Part shown: positions 10,115 to 19,334 of the stretch, in pieces
Numbering within the stretch: the first letter of the stretch is position 1
How the letters are laid out: each line of letters opens with the position of its first letter
Assembly: GCF_003627215.1 (NCBI RefSeq)
Contig: NZ_CP032677.1
Location: 3,291,501 to 3,355,500, forward strand
Direction: 5' to 3'
Source of the DNA: Pseudomonas sp. Leaf58
GTDB taxonomy: Bacteria > Pseudomonadota > Gammaproteobacteria > Pseudomonadales > Pseudomonadaceae
DNA: 64,000 bases
Program-made: the position numbers and the translations under genes
The notes under the pieces: generated by a model
What the model was told of the DNA's origin: nothing
What the model saw: only the letters and a program-made list of their open reading frames with translations
Databases searched by the model: none

Positions 10115-10159
10115 CGAGATTAGTAAAGTTATCGAATTTTGATAATTTAGCTAATCTCG
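10115..10159. promoter_or_regulatory. 45-bp imperfect palindrome over the ATPase promoter
   Basis: The outer arms CGAGATTAG (10115-10123) and CTAATCTCG (10151-10159) are perfect complements. Inner arms TTATC (10129-10133) and GATAA (10141-10145) also pair, with a 7-base centre. The AT-rich element occupies the expected promoter/operator position for the minus-strand ATPase gene, 10 bp from its start codon. It looks like a binding site for a dimeric regulator, possibly the ATPase itself. Confidence 0.6.
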
Positions 10160-10341
10160 ATTGATTCAGCAACGCAAAGCCAAGCTCGTCAGCACAGGAA
10201 ATGACAGCACCTTAGCGGCCCGTTCCATTCGCACATTGGGTGTGCAACGCCGCTTGCCGGCCGCCACCACGATACCCTTGACCCACCCCCGCCCACCGCC
10301 GCATGCTCGAACGCTTCCACCCACGCTCAAGGAACGATTGC

Positions 10342-11619
10342 ATGAAGCTGGAAACTCTCGCCATCCACGCGGGCTTTAGCCCCGACCCGACCACCCGGGC
10401 GGTGGCCGTACCCATCTACCAGACCACCTCCTTCGCCTTCGACGACACCCAGCATGGTGCCGACCTGTTCGACCTGAAGGTGGCCGGCAACATCTACTCG
10501 CGCATCATGAACCCCACCAACGACGTGCTCGAGCAGCGCATGGCTGCCCTGGAAGGTGGGGTCGGCGCGTTGGCGGTGGCTTCGGGCATGGCAGCCATCA
10601 CTTACGCCATCCAGACCGTCGCCGAGGCCGGCGACAACATCGTGTCAGTGGCCAAGCTGTACGGCGGCACCTACAACCTGCTGGCCCACACCCTGCCACG
10701 CATGGGCATCCACACCCGCTTCGCCGCCCATGATGACATTGCCGCCCTCGAAGCGCTGATCGATGCGCGCACCAAGGCGGTGTTCTGCGAGTCCATTGGC
10801 AACCCCGCCGGCAATATCGTCGATATCGCCGCACTGGCTGAGGCCGCCCACCGCCACGGTGTGCCGCTGATTGTCGACAACACCGTGGCCACCCCGATAT
10901 TGTGCCGGCCGTTCGAGCACGGTGCCGATATCGTCGTGCACTCGCTGACCAAGTATATCGGCGGCCACGGCACCAGCATCGGTGGCATCGTCATCGACTC
11001 CGGCAAGTTCCCCTGGGCCGACAACAAAGAGCGCTTCGCCCTGCTCAACACCCCCGACCCCTCCTACCACGGCGTCACCTACACCGAAGCCTTCGGCCCC
11101 GCCGCCTTCATCGGCCGCTGCCGCGTGGTGCCATTGCGCAACACCGGTGCGGCGCTGTCGCCGTTCAACGCCTTCCTCATTCTGCAAGGCCTGGAAACCC
11201 TGGCCCTGCGCATGGAGCGCCACACCGAGAACGCACTCAAGGTCGCCCACTACCTGCAAACCCACGAACAGGTTGCCTGGGTGAAGTACGCGGGGCTGCC
11301 CGACCACCCTGAACATGAACTGGCCCAGCGCTACACCGCGGGCAAGCCAGCGTCGATTCTGTCGTTCGGCATTAAGGGCGGCCAAGCGGCCGGCGCGCGC
11401 TTCATCGATGCCTTGCAGCTGGTGGTGCGCCTGGTGAACATTGGCGATGCCAAGTCGCTGGCCTGCCACCCCGCCTCCACCACCCACCGCCAGCTCAACG
11501 ACGAAGAACTGCAGAAGGCTGGCGTGCCACGGGACATGGTACGCCTGTCGATCGGTATCGAGCATAGCGACGACATCCTGGCTGACCTGGCCCAAGCCCT
11601 GGACGCCAGCCGCGGTTGA
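10342..11619 (+). CDS. metY: O-acetylhomoserine sulfhydrylase (MetY-type)
   Basis: A 425-aa PLP enzyme of the Cys/Met-metabolism family that makes homocysteine or methionine precursors from O-acetylhomoserine and sulfide or methanethiol. Length matches MetY. The N-terminal signature ETLAIHAGF, the YSRIMNPT loop, the SGMAAI stretch and the PLP-lysine motif SLTKYIGGHGT (Lys near 206) are all present. The ATG at 10342 has GGAACG upstream and gives the canonical N-terminus; the frame is open 13 codons further up. It stands alone after a 236-bp gap. A related gamma-lyase or cystathionine synthase activity cannot be excluded from sequence alone. Confidence 0.9.
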   Translation: MKLETLAIHAGFSPDPTTRAVAVPIYQTTSFAFDDTQHGADLFDLKVAGNIYSRIMNPTNDVLEQRMAALEGGVGALAVASGMAAITYAIQTVAEAGDNIVSVAKLYGGTYNLLAHTLPRMGIHTRFAAHDDIAALEALIDARTKAVFCESIGNPAGNIVDIAALAEAAHRHGVPLIVDNTVATPILCRPFEHGADIVVHSLTKYIGGHGTSIGGIVIDSGKFPWADNKERFALLNTPDPSYHGVTYTEAFGPAAFIGRCRVVPLRNTGAALSPFNAFLILQGLETLALRMERHTENALKVAHYLQTHEQVAWVKYAGLPDHPEHELAQRYTAGKPASILSFGIKGGQAAGARFIDALQLVVRLVNIGDAKSLACHPASTTHRQLNDEELQKAGVPRDMVRLSIGIEHSDDILADLAQALDASRG

Positions 11620-11693
11620 TTCACCTGCGCCCCACCCAATGCCGACGGCGGGCGTACTGTCTGCAAACCTCTGCACACCCGGATTGCCCCGCA

Positions 11694-12458
11694 ATGAGCC
11701 TGTTTTACCTGAAACTCCTCGTCACCCCCCTGCTGATGTGGGCCATCTCCCTCGCCTCGCGGCGCTGGGGTGGCCTGCTAGGCGGGTTGCTGTCCGGCCT
11801 GCCGATCACCTCGGCGCTGGTGATGACCTTCCTGTGCCTGGAACAGGGCACGCCCTTCGCTTTGGGCGCAGTGCCCGGTGCGCTGGGCGGCCTGGCAGCG
11901 GTGCAGGCCACCTACACCTTCTACCTGTTGGCCACGCGCAGGCTCGCTATCGGCGCGGCGGTACTGCTGGCGATCTTGTTCTATGGCCTGGCCGCCTATG
12001 CGTTTACCCACTGGGGCAGCGTGTACCTGTCGATTGCTGTGGCGCTGGTGTTGATCGGCGTGCTGATACGCGCCAGCGGCCGCGAGCCCAAACCAGACAC
12101 CCTGGCCCGGCCCCGGCATCGTTATTGGGAAATCCCCCTGCGCATGGTGTCTGCCACCGCCCTGCTGATGGTCACCACCCGCCTGGCCAGCTGGCTGGGG
12201 CCGGCAACCAGCGGGATGCTGGCGCCGATTCCGGTGATTGCCTGGCCGCTGGTGGTGTTCGCCCATGTGCAGAGCGGGCGGGCTGGGATGGCGGCGATGG
12301 TGCGGGGCAATGCGATCGGGGCTGTAGGCGTGATCGCGTTTTACCTGGTGGTGGCGGGCCTGCTCGAAAACTGCGGCGTCGGCGTTACCATCAGCTTGGC
12401 CATGCTCTGCGCTGTGGGGCTGACTGTCGGTTTGGCTACTGCGTTGCGACAGCGCTGA
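11694..12458 (+). CDS. hypothetical multi-pass inner-membrane protein
   Basis: A 254-aa protein with about eight hydrophobic segments and little polar sequence, so an inner-membrane protein. The start at ATG 11694 gives a short N-terminus leading straight into helix 1 (SLFYLKLLVTPLLMWAISLA). Glycine-rich turns such as GGLLGGLLSGLPIT near residue 25 repeat in weaker form in the second half, suggesting an internal duplication, which is typical of small transporters. I do not recognise a characterised family. It follows metY by 74 bp on the same strand and may share its transcript. Confidence 0.75.
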   Translation: MSLFYLKLLVTPLLMWAISLASRRWGGLLGGLLSGLPITSALVMTFLCLEQGTPFALGAVPGALGGLAAVQATYTFYLLATRRLAIGAAVLLAILFYGLAAYAFTHWGSVYLSIAVALVLIGVLIRASGREPKPDTLARPRHRYWEIPLRMVSATALLMVTTRLASWLGPATSGMLAPIPVIAWPLVVFAHVQSGRAGMAAMVRGNAIGAVGVIAFYLVVAGLLENCGVGVTISLAMLCAVGLTVGLATALRQR

Positions 12459-12504
12459 TACACCAGCGCTGTGGCAATCTTGGCCGCCATACACCGCGTT
12501 GGTT

Positions 12505-12530
12505 GCTTCGCGGGCAAGCCCGCTCCTACC
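12505..12530. repeat. REP-like element
   Basis: The sequence GCTTCGCGGGCAAGCCCGCT followed by CCTACC is the core of the common P. putida REP element. GCGGGC pairs with GCCCGC around a two-base centre. It lies in the gap between convergent genes, the usual location of such repeats. Confidence 0.75.
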
Positions 12531-12576
12531 GGTACTGCACACGCCTTGAAGGTAGCCGCGGGTGCGGTTCAGCGCC

Positions 12577-13968
12577 TCAAGCGCTGGCTGCCACGGGGCG
12601 GGGGCGGCGCGCGCCCCACAACCCGTAAACCAGGGATAGCAGCACCAACCAGCCAATCCCAACATACAGGGCTGTGCGGCTGGCCGGGAACCAACCGAGC
12701 ACGCCGAAAATGAACAGCATGAAAGCAATCGCGCAAGCGGGCCCTACCGGCCACAGTGGCACCCGATAATCCAGTGCAGCCACCTGCTCCTTGCTCATGC
12801 TGCGCCGCATGGCCACTTGCGACAGCAAGATCATCAACCAAACCCACACAATGGAGAACGTGACTACCGCTGCGAGCACCAGGAACAAGTCATCGGGTAC
12901 CAGGTAGTTCAATACCACGCCGAGCAGTAGCGCCACGCCCATCACTGCCACAGTCATCCACGGCACACCAAAACGCGACAATGAGGCGAAACCGGCAGGT
13001 GCTTGGCCGTTTTGCGCCATACCGTACATCATGCGCCCCGCGCTGAAGATATCGCTATTGATCGCCGAAACAGCGGCAGAGATCACCACGATGTTCAACA
13101 CGGTTGCCGCTGAGCTAATGCCCAAGCCACTGAAGATCTGTACGAAGGGGCTACCGTGGCTGCCGATACTGGTCCACGGGTAAATGGCCATGAGTACCAA
13201 CAGGGTAAGGATATAGAACAACAGAATACGCAGCGGCACAGAGTTGATAGCCTTTGGCAGCACGCGCTTTGGGTCCTTCGCCTCGCCTGCGGTAATACCG
13301 ATCATTTCGACCCCGCCAAAGGCGAACATCACAACGGTGAAGGAAGCAATCATCCCCCCCAGGCCATTAGGGAAGAAGCCGCCGTGGCTCCAAAGGTTCG
13401 AGATCCCGGCCACAGTGCCTGCACCGTTGTCCAAGCGGATGCCCAGAAGCAACACTGCCCCGCCCGCCACAATCATGGCAACGATAGCGGTGACCTTCAG
13501 TAACGACAGCCAAAATTCCATTTCGCCGAACACTTTCACGCTACACAGGTTCAGCGCGCCGATAAACAACACGATCCCGAGCACCCAGATCCAGGACGGC
13601 GTGTCAGGGAACCACAGCCCCATATAAACGCCAAATGCCGTCACGTCAGCTAAACACACGACCAACATCGAGAATGCGTAGCTCCACCCTGTCAGAAAGC
13701 CAAAGTAGCGACCCAGGTATTGGCTGGCATAGTGCCCGAATGACCCTGACACCGGATTGTGAACCGCCATTTCACCAAGGGCGCGCATCATCATGTAAAT
13801 AGCTGCACCGCCTATCAGGTAGGCAAGTAAAACCGAAGGCCCCGCCAGTTTTATCGCCGATGCCGAGCCATAAAACAGCCCTGTGCCGATTGCAGAACCT
13901 AACGCCATGAAACGAATATGCCGGGTAGTGAGGCCCCGCTTTAGCGGGTGTGAGGATTGAGCGTTCAT
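12577..13968 (-). CDS. amino-acid permease, APC superfamily (AAT family)
   Basis: A 463-aa inner-membrane amino-acid:proton symporter with 12 predicted helices. The family signature appears right after the N-terminus ([20 protein letters not shown]), followed by [13 protein letters not shown], as in HutT/ProY-type histidine and proline permeases. The chosen start, 13968, has AAGAAGG ideally spaced upstream; the frame is open 12 codons further. It is followed on the same strand by nothing, and lies 80 bp downstream of a PhyH-type dioxygenase gene, so the two probably form one operon for uptake and hydroxylation of an amino acid. Specificity cannot be read from the sequence. Confidence 0.9.
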   Translation of the reverse strand: MNAQSSHPLKRGLTTRHIRFMALGSAIGTGLFYGSASAIKLAGPSVLLAYLIGGAAIYMMMRALGEMAVHNPVSGSFGHYASQYLGRYFGFLTGWSYAFSMLVVCLADVTAFGVYMGLWFPDTPSWIWVLGIVLFIGALNLCSVKVFGEMEFWLSLLKVTAIVAMIVAGGAVLLLGIRLDNGAGTVAGISNLWSHGGFFPNGLGGMIASFTVVMFAFGGVEMIGITAGEAKDPKRVLPKAINSVPLRILLFYILTLLVLMAIYPWTSIGSHGSPFVQIFSGLGISSAATVLNIVVISAAVSAINSDIFSAGRMMYGMAQNGQAPAGFASLSRFGVPWMTVAVMGVALLLGVVLNYLVPDDLFLVLAAVVTFSIVWVWLMILLSQVAMRRSMSKEQVAALDYRVPLWPVGPACAIAFMLFIFGVLGWFPASRTALYVGIGWLVLLSLVYGLWGARRPRPVAASA

Positions 13969-14048
13969 AGATACCTTCTTGGTTTTATTATCAGGTCCGC
14001 ACAACGCAGATGCTGTGCGCTTTCATCAGGCACGCATTGTTTCAATCA

Positions 14049-14873
14049 TCAAGGCCTAGGCCACAGCAGCGGGAACAGTGCATGGTTCATTGGCGCTCCA
14101 CTGGCCAATTGCGTTTCGAGCCCGGGAAACGGCGGCGACGTTTTCCACTGCCGCGGTGCGTGAGTAATGTCGTCGCCCAGAAAGCGCACCGAGAAGGCGC
14201 GACGCCGGCGATTCCCGCCGACGCCACCAGAGGCATGCAAGGTCAGCATGTGGAAGAACACAGCATCGCCCGGGGAGAGTTCCCAGCCGAGGATGTTCCA
14301 GGCGCTGCGATCGGCCTCGATATCAGGTAAGTCCGCCAGGCTGCCTTCCGGGAACCATTGCGCCTGGCTGTCCAGGAAACTGCGGGGCATCAGCCACGGC
14401 CCAAGGTGCGAGCCCCCGACAAATTCAAGAGTGGACTCTCTGGCGACAGGGTCGATGGGCATCCACATGCTGCAGTTCTGGCGCCCGTCGATGTTGTAAT
14501 ACGGTTGGTCCTGATGCCAAGGCGTGGGCTGGCGGGTGTTAGGTTCTTTGACCAGCAGGTGATCGTGATAAAGCCGGGCTGTCTCGCTGCCCATCAGTTG
14601 GGCTGCAACGCTACCCACCCGGCTTTCGAAGATGAACTGGCGATAGGCCGAAATTTCGCCCCAGTTGCAGAAGTCTTCGAAGAACCAACCCGGGTCGTCC
14701 GGGCGGCTCGCCACTTTAGCGCGCTCGCTGGGGGCTTTCAGGTTTTGTTCAATGCCGGTTTCCAGCAGCGCAACTTCTTCCGGGGTGAACACATTACGTA
14801 TGCACACGGCCCCCTCACGCTGGAAGGCCGCGATGGTTTCATCGCTCAATTGAAATTCGGCGGACTGTTTCAT
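14049..14873 (-). CDS. phytanoyl-CoA dioxygenase family (PhyH) oxygenase
   Basis: A 274-aa non-heme Fe(II)/2-oxoglutarate-dependent oxygenase. The iron facial triad is visible as H120-x-D122 (in TPWHQDQPYY) and a distal His near 213 (LTLHAS), with a basic stretch containing the 2-oxoglutarate arginine shortly after. Start 14873 follows an AAAGGG site; the frame is open 20 codons further upstream. Members hydroxylate free amino acids, ectoine or small acids. Its placement before an amino-acid permease and divergent from a LysR gene suggests an inducible amino-acid hydroxylation or catabolic route. The actual substrate is unknown. Confidence 0.85.
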   Translation of the reverse strand: MKQSAEFQLSDETIAAFQREGAVCIRNVFTPEEVALLETGIEQNLKAPSERAKVASRPDDPGWFFEDFCNWGEISAYRQFIFESRVGSVAAQLMGSETARLYHDHLLVKEPNTRQPTPWHQDQPYYNIDGRQNCSMWMPIDPVARESTLEFVGGSHLGPWLMPRSFLDSQAQWFPEGSLADLPDIEADRSAWNILGWELSPGDAVFFHMLTLHASGGVGGNRRRRAFSVRFLGDDITHAPRQWKTSPPFPGLETQLASGAPMNHALFPLLWPRP

Positions 14874-14943
14874 GTAGCACCCTTTAGTCTTTTTATTGGG
14901 GCCGGCGCACACAAACTCTATGTTTTGCGCCATAAAGTGCGCA

Positions 14944-14966
14944 TCGCGATATAAAAACTATCGCGA
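14944..14966. promoter_or_regulatory. palindromic operator in divergent PhyH/LysR promoter
   Basis: TCGCGATA (14944-14951) and TATCGCGA (14959-14966) are perfect inverted 8-mers with a 7-base AT spacer. The site is 71 bp upstream of the dioxygenase start and between the divergent genes, the standard location of a LysR activator site with an internal T-N11-A pattern. Confidence 0.6.
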
Positions 14967-15081
14967 CATTTGCAAGTAAAACTGAGGTCACGCACTGAAC
15001 CCACGATTGCGAAAAATTTATCGAGCAACCCGCTTGTAGCGAATTAAACAGTGCACGCTGAGTATTGCTTTTTAGCACCAA

Positions 15082-15103
15082 TAGGAAAAGAATATATTTC
15101 CTA
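15082..15103. promoter_or_regulatory. inverted repeat near the lysR start
   Basis: TAGGAAA (15082-15088) is inverted as TTTCCTA (15097-15103), and a third copy, TAGGAAA, occurs at about 15114-15120 directly before the LysR ATG at 15123. It may be an autoregulatory site or a purine-rich ribosome site repeated by chance. Confidence 0.4.
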
Positions 15104-15122
15104 ATTTTGAGTATAGGAAAAA

Positions 15123-16049
15123 ATGATAGGGTTCTCCTTCAGGCAACTCGAGTACTTCGTCGCTGTGGCCGAACATGGCAGCATCAGCGCTGCGGCGAGA
15201 GCCCGGCACGTTTCACAGCCATCGGTTTCGGTTGCGATTGCCCAGCTTGAAGAGGCATTGAACGAACGACTCTTCCGCCGCCAGGTTAGCCGTGGGCTGG
15301 AGCTGACGTCAGCGGGCACACGTTTGCTGGCCCAGGCACGCGACATCATTGGCATGGCCATCGCCATGAATCAAAAGGCAGATACCACGCAAGGATCGCT
15401 GCGCGGCAACCTGTCGCTGATCTGCTTTCAAGACTTGGGCCCTTATTACGCACCGCGGCTGCTATCGACTTTTCGCAAGCAGTATCCCGAGGTCGAGGTA
15501 ACGCTGTTCGAGACCGACTTGGCCGGCGTACACCGCCACCTCAGCGCCGGTAAAGCCGAGCTCGCGCTTACCTATGACATCGGCCTTGATCCCGCGCTGC
15601 CGCGACAGGTACTTGCCGAATTGAAACCCTACGCGCTTATTGCCACTGACCACCGGTTGGCCGCGCTGGCAGCGATACCACTGCAAGCGTTAGCGCAAGA
15701 GTGTTTGATTCTTGAGGATATCGCGCAAACGCGGGAGTACTTTCTTTCGCTATTTTGGGCGCATAACCTGCAACCGCGCTCCCAGCAATACACCCAGACC
15801 TTCGAGATGCAAAGGGGCCTCGTCGCGCATGGCTACGGGGTGGCCCTGTCATGCACCCGGCCCGCCGGGGACCACTGCTATGACGGTACACCGCTGTTAT
15901 GCCGGCCATTGTTGGAAGCGGTATCGCCACAAAAAGTGGTGCTGGCCCAATCAGGCGCGATGCACCCCTCGCCAGTAGCAGAGGCGTTCAAAAGCTGGGT
16001 TGCGCGGGAGCTGGCAGGCGCGGGCTCTGCAGCCGATCATCACCCATAA
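15123..16049 (+). CDS. LysR-family transcriptional regulator
   Basis: A 308-aa LysR regulator. The N-terminal winged helix-turn-helix is clear (FRQLEYFVAVAEHGSISAAA at about residues 5-24, then SQPSVSVAIAQLEE), followed by an effector-binding domain from about residue 90. It is divergent from the PhyH/permease operon with palindromic sequences between them, so it most likely controls that operon and perhaps the M20 amidohydrolase gene that converges on it from the right. The ligand would be the amino acid or a derivative; this is inference from position. Confidence 0.9.
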   Translation: MIGFSFRQLEYFVAVAEHGSISAAARARHVSQPSVSVAIAQLEEALNERLFRRQVSRGLELTSAGTRLLAQARDIIGMAIAMNQKADTTQGSLRGNLSLICFQDLGPYYAPRLLSTFRKQYPEVEVTLFETDLAGVHRHLSAGKAELALTYDIGLDPALPRQVLAELKPYALIATDHRLAALAAIPLQALAQECLILEDIAQTREYFLSLFWAHNLQPRSQQYTQTFEMQRGLVAHGYGVALSCTRPAGDHCYDGTPLLCRPLLEAVSPQKVVLAQSGAMHPSPVAEAFKSWVARELAGAGSAADHHP

Positions 16050-16094
16050 CGGCGGCGCTAATATTGGCTTCAGGCGCTGTGCAAATAGACTGGC

Positions 16095-17444
16095 TTACTG
16101 CTGAGCGGCCTGCTCAGACAAAAAGCCAACGGCGAGCCCCGACATTGCCCGCGCGCCAACGATCAGCGCTTGTTCATCGACGAAGAACTTGGGGTTGTGA
16201 TTCGGTGCAGCCGTAGCCGGGTCCTGCCCATGGGGTGTCACGCCAAGGTAGAAGTAGAGGCCAGGTACCTTGCCGGCGAAGAACGAGAAGTCTTCCGAAG
16301 CACCGACCAAGGGCGTGGTAGCGACATTGCCATGTGCAGCACGCTTGAGCACCGGTGCCATCCGCTCGGTCAATTGATCGTTGTTTATCGTCATGTCATA
16401 GGCTGGCACGATCGAAACCTGGGCCGTAGCACCGGCACTTTCGGCAATTTTCTCGGACGTGAGTTTCACATCATGGGCCACTTGCGCGCGCACAGCCGGG
16501 TCATAAGTACGAATGGTGCCTGCCATTTCGACGTTCTCCGGCACGATGTTCGGCGCACTGCCCCCATTGATCATGCCCACCGTGATCACGGCAGGCGACT
16601 GGGTGAGATTGGTGCGGCGGCTTACCACGGTCTGCAGGCCACCAATGACCTGCGCAGAGGTCACTACCGGGTCGACAGTGTTCCAGGGCATACCGCCATG
16701 CCCCTGACGGCCGACAACCTTGATGCTCAAATCATCGCTACTGGCGGTTGTGGCGCCCGAGCGCCAACTCAACTGCCCGGAAGGCCCGGGCATGACATGC
16801 ACAGCGAACACCGCATCAGGCTTGAGCTTGTCGAATAAGCCTTCCTGCAGCATCAACTGCGCCCCCCAGCGGCGCCCTTCTCCGCCTTTGACCAGGCTGG
16901 AGCCCTCTTCAGCCGGCTGAAAAATGAACATGACTTTGCCGGGCAGGCTGTCACGCATACCCGCCAGGATCTGCGCAGTAGCCATCAGCATCGCAGTATG
17001 GGTGTCGTGACCACAGGCGTGCATCACCGGCACCTGCTGACCATGGTAGGTGCCTCGTGCCGTCGAGGCGAATGGCAAACCCGCAGGCTCCTTGACCGGC
17101 AAGGCGTCCATATCTGCGCGCAGCGCCACAGTAGGGCCTGGCTTAGCGCCTTGCAGAATACCGACTACCCCTGTGCGGCCGATGCCGGTATGCACTTCAA
17201 GGCCAAGCTTGTTCAGATGATCGGCGACCAGTTTGGACGTTCGTATTTCCTGTTCGCCAAGCTCAGGGTGCTGGTGAATGTCCCGCCGCCACTCGATCAT
17301 CTGCTGTTCGACCTGCGTTGCACGGGTAAAGGCCTGCTCCTCCAGAGTGGTGGGTTGTACCGATGCTTGGCTGGCAAACGACAGCATAGCGATGCAGAGC
17401 GCACTCATCGATGGAGAAGGTCGCAGGGATTTTCTAGCAGGCAT
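16095..17444 (-). CDS. secreted M20-family amidohydrolase
   Basis: A 449-aa metal-dependent amidohydrolase of the M20D type (hippurate/indole-acetyl-amino-acid hydrolase and carboxypeptidase relatives). Metal-binding motifs are visible: MHACGHDTHTAML and FQPAEEG, with the late His in VGASEDFSFF. Residues 1-28 resemble a signal peptide (ending SFASQA), so it is probably periplasmic. The start at 17444 was chosen to begin the signal peptide. It would release amino acids from N-acyl conjugates, which the neighbouring permease could import. It converges on the lysR gene, leaving 45 bp between. Confidence 0.88.
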   Translation of the reverse strand: MPARKSLRPSPSMSALCIAMLSFASQASVQPTTLEEQAFTRATQVEQQMIEWRRDIHQHPELGEQEIRTSKLVADHLNKLGLEVHTGIGRTGVVGILQGAKPGPTVALRADMDALPVKEPAGLPFASTARGTYHGQQVPVMHACGHDTHTAMLMATAQILAGMRDSLPGKVMFIFQPAEEGSSLVKGGEGRRWGAQLMLQEGLFDKLKPDAVFAVHVMPGPSGQLSWRSGATTASSDDLSIKVVGRQGHGGMPWNTVDPVVTSAQVIGGLQTVVSRRTNLTQSPAVITVGMINGGSAPNIVPENVEMAGTIRTYDPAVRAQVAHDVKLTSEKIAESAGATAQVSIVPAYDMTINNDQLTERMAPVLKRAAHGNVATTPLVGASEDFSFFAGKVPGLYFYLGVTPHGQDPATAAPNHNPKFFVDEQALIVGARAMSGLAVGFLSEQAAQQ

Positions 17445-17694
17445 ATTGGCAACATCCAGGCAGTTTTTTGCCCGTACCAACTTAGCGTTGGCCTAGGCTG
17501 TGACAGGAAGACTCAACCTAACAATTACTTAGCAAGCTATCAATAATAATTCTGCTTCTACATTTTTCCGCCTCTGAACAGCAGCGTCGAACAGTCGTTC
17601 GGCAAGCGCTTCAGAGCGCCCGCCGCCCATGGCAAAGCACCTCGCCTGACCAAGGCCGGCGGGGCACGGCGAATAACGCCTCTACAACGCAGTG

Positions 17695-18936
17695 TCAGGC
17701 AAAGCGCTCGACCTGCGCGGGTGTGCGGCGCATCAGCACCTTACCGTTGCGCACCGATACCAGGGCATGGCCCTGGCTGCGGACCATCTCGTAGTCATCC
17801 GGCGCCGACAGCAGCAGCAGGTTGGCCGGCCGCCCGACTTCGATGCCGTAGCGCTCGCCAAGGTTGAGGGTGCGTGCGCTGTTGTCGGTGATCAGGTCCA
17901 GGCTGCGTTGCAGGTCTTCGAAGCCGAGCATGTGGCAGATGTGCAGGCCAGCTTCGAGGATGCGCAGGATGTTGCCGTTGCCCAGCGGGTACCACGGGTC
18001 GACGATGGAGTCCTGGCCAAAGCACACGTTCATCCCGGCACGGTCGATTTCGGCCACACGGGTCAAGCCGCGGCGTTTTGGGTAGCTATCGAAACGCCCT
18101 TGCAGGTGGATACTTTCGGTGGGGCATGAGACGAAGTTGATGCCCGCCATCTTCAGCAGGCGGAACAGCTTGGAGCAGTATGCGTTGTCGTAAGAGCCCA
18201 TGGCCACGGTATGGCTGGCGGTAACCCGCGCGCCCATGCCGCGTACCCGGGCCTCTTCGGCCAGCACTTCGAGGAAGCGCGACTGCGGGTCGTCGGTTTC
18301 ATCGCAGTGCACATCCACCAGGCAACCGGTGCGCTCGGCCAGGTCCATCAGAAACTTCACCGACGACACGCCCTGTTCGCGGGTGTTCTCGAAATGCGGA
18401 ATGCCACCCACCACGTCGGCGCCAATGGCCACCGCTTCGGTCATCAGCGCCCGGCCATTGGCGTAAGACTCGATGCCCTCCTGGGGGAAAGCGACGATCT
18501 GCAGGTCAACCAGGTGGCGTACTTCATCACGCACCTCGACCATGGCCTTGAGCGCGGTGAGTGTTGGGTCCGTCACATCGACATGGGTGCGCACATGCTG
18601 GATGCCATGGTCCACCAGCATGCCAATGGTTTTTTTCGCACGCGTCTTGATGTCGTCGTGGGTGGTGATTTGCTTGCGCTCGGCCCAGCGCTCGATACCT
18701 TCGAACAAGGTGCCGCTCATGTTCCATTTCGGCTCGCCGGCGGTGAGGGTGGCGTCGAGGTGGATGTGCGGCTCGACGAAGGGTGCCACTACCAGGTTCT
18801 GCTGGGCGTCCAGGTCAACCGGGCTGGCCAGGGCGACCACACCGGCCTGTGGCGCGATCGCGGCGATCCGCTCGCCGTGCAGTTCGATACGGAACAGGCC
18901 GGCCTTGCCACGCAGGCGGGCATTGATGATGTTCAT
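17695..18936 (-). CDS. codA: cytosine deaminase-family amidohydrolase (CodA-like)
   Basis: A 413-aa metal-dependent hydrolase closely resembling CodA, which converts cytosine to uracil and ammonia. The metal ligands H57 and H59 are in EPHIHLD; the later motifs [19 protein letters not shown] and [16 protein letters not shown] match the cytosine-deaminase subgroup. Length is typical. The usual cytosine permease gene codB is absent next to it; instead it sits beside an amine-catabolism locus, so a related cyclic amine or amidine substrate is possible. It is preceded by a 398-bp non-coding gap, suggesting its own promoter. Confidence 0.85.
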   Translation of the reverse strand: MNIINARLRGKAGLFRIELHGERIAAIAPQAGVVALASPVDLDAQQNLVVAPFVEPHIHLDATLTAGEPKWNMSGTLFEGIERWAERKQITTHDDIKTRAKKTIGMLVDHGIQHVRTHVDVTDPTLTALKAMVEVRDEVRHLVDLQIVAFPQEGIESYANGRALMTEAVAIGADVVGGIPHFENTREQGVSSVKFLMDLAERTGCLVDVHCDETDDPQSRFLEVLAEEARVRGMGARVTASHTVAMGSYDNAYCSKLFRLLKMAGINFVSCPTESIHLQGRFDSYPKRRGLTRVAEIDRAGMNVCFGQDSIVDPWYPLGNGNILRILEAGLHICHMLGFEDLQRSLDLITDNSARTLNLGERYGIEVGRPANLLLLSAPDDYEMVRSQGHALVSVRNGKVLMRRTPAQVERFA

Positions 18937-19334
18937 GGCGTTACTCCTAAACTTGGTCTTCCTTCATGCGCCATTTCCAGCATGGCGAGAGCAGCGTTTG
19001 CACGGTGCTGCGGGGTGTCGATAGGACAACCAATAGCAATACGCGGGCCAATTTTCCAGCTCAGGAGGCTATGAGGTATGCCGCAAAGCCCTTGGCTAGA
19101 CGCCAGGGTTTATAGAGAGAAAGGTAGTCGAACAACCGGCTGGAATTGCCCGCCACCCCGGCAACAGCGAAGTAGAAAAACCATTTGCGCAACGCTCTAA
19201 CGCGTTTCTTTTTCGTGAGTCGCAACAATCGCCACACTTGACCAACACCTTTAAAAATCGCCCTGCCGCGAAACGCGAAAAAGCCCAAACTGTTTGACGC
19301 CGTAGGGCGTCTGCCGCGTCCCAGGCGCCACCGA
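18937..19334. other. intergenic region upstream of codA
   Basis: About 400 bp without a convincing gene. It should contain the codA promoter. Short frames exist on both strands (for example a basic 75-codon frame on the minus strand at 19061-19288) but none has a family resemblance or good ribosome site, and there is no trace of a codB permease. Confidence 0.5.

Noticed and set aside
10645..11694. 349-codon minus-strand frame opposite metY
   Set aside because: Antisense shadow of a strongly conserved PLP enzyme.
18937..19074. Minus-strand frame ending in the codA start (TGA overlapping the ATG), as if a coupled upstream gene
   Set aside because: No start codon, poor third-position GC bias and no family match; a competing frame is equally open.
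19061..19288. 75-codon basic/hydrophobic minus-strand frame between codA and the Cache gene
   Set aside because: No ribosome site or homology recognised; likely chance.
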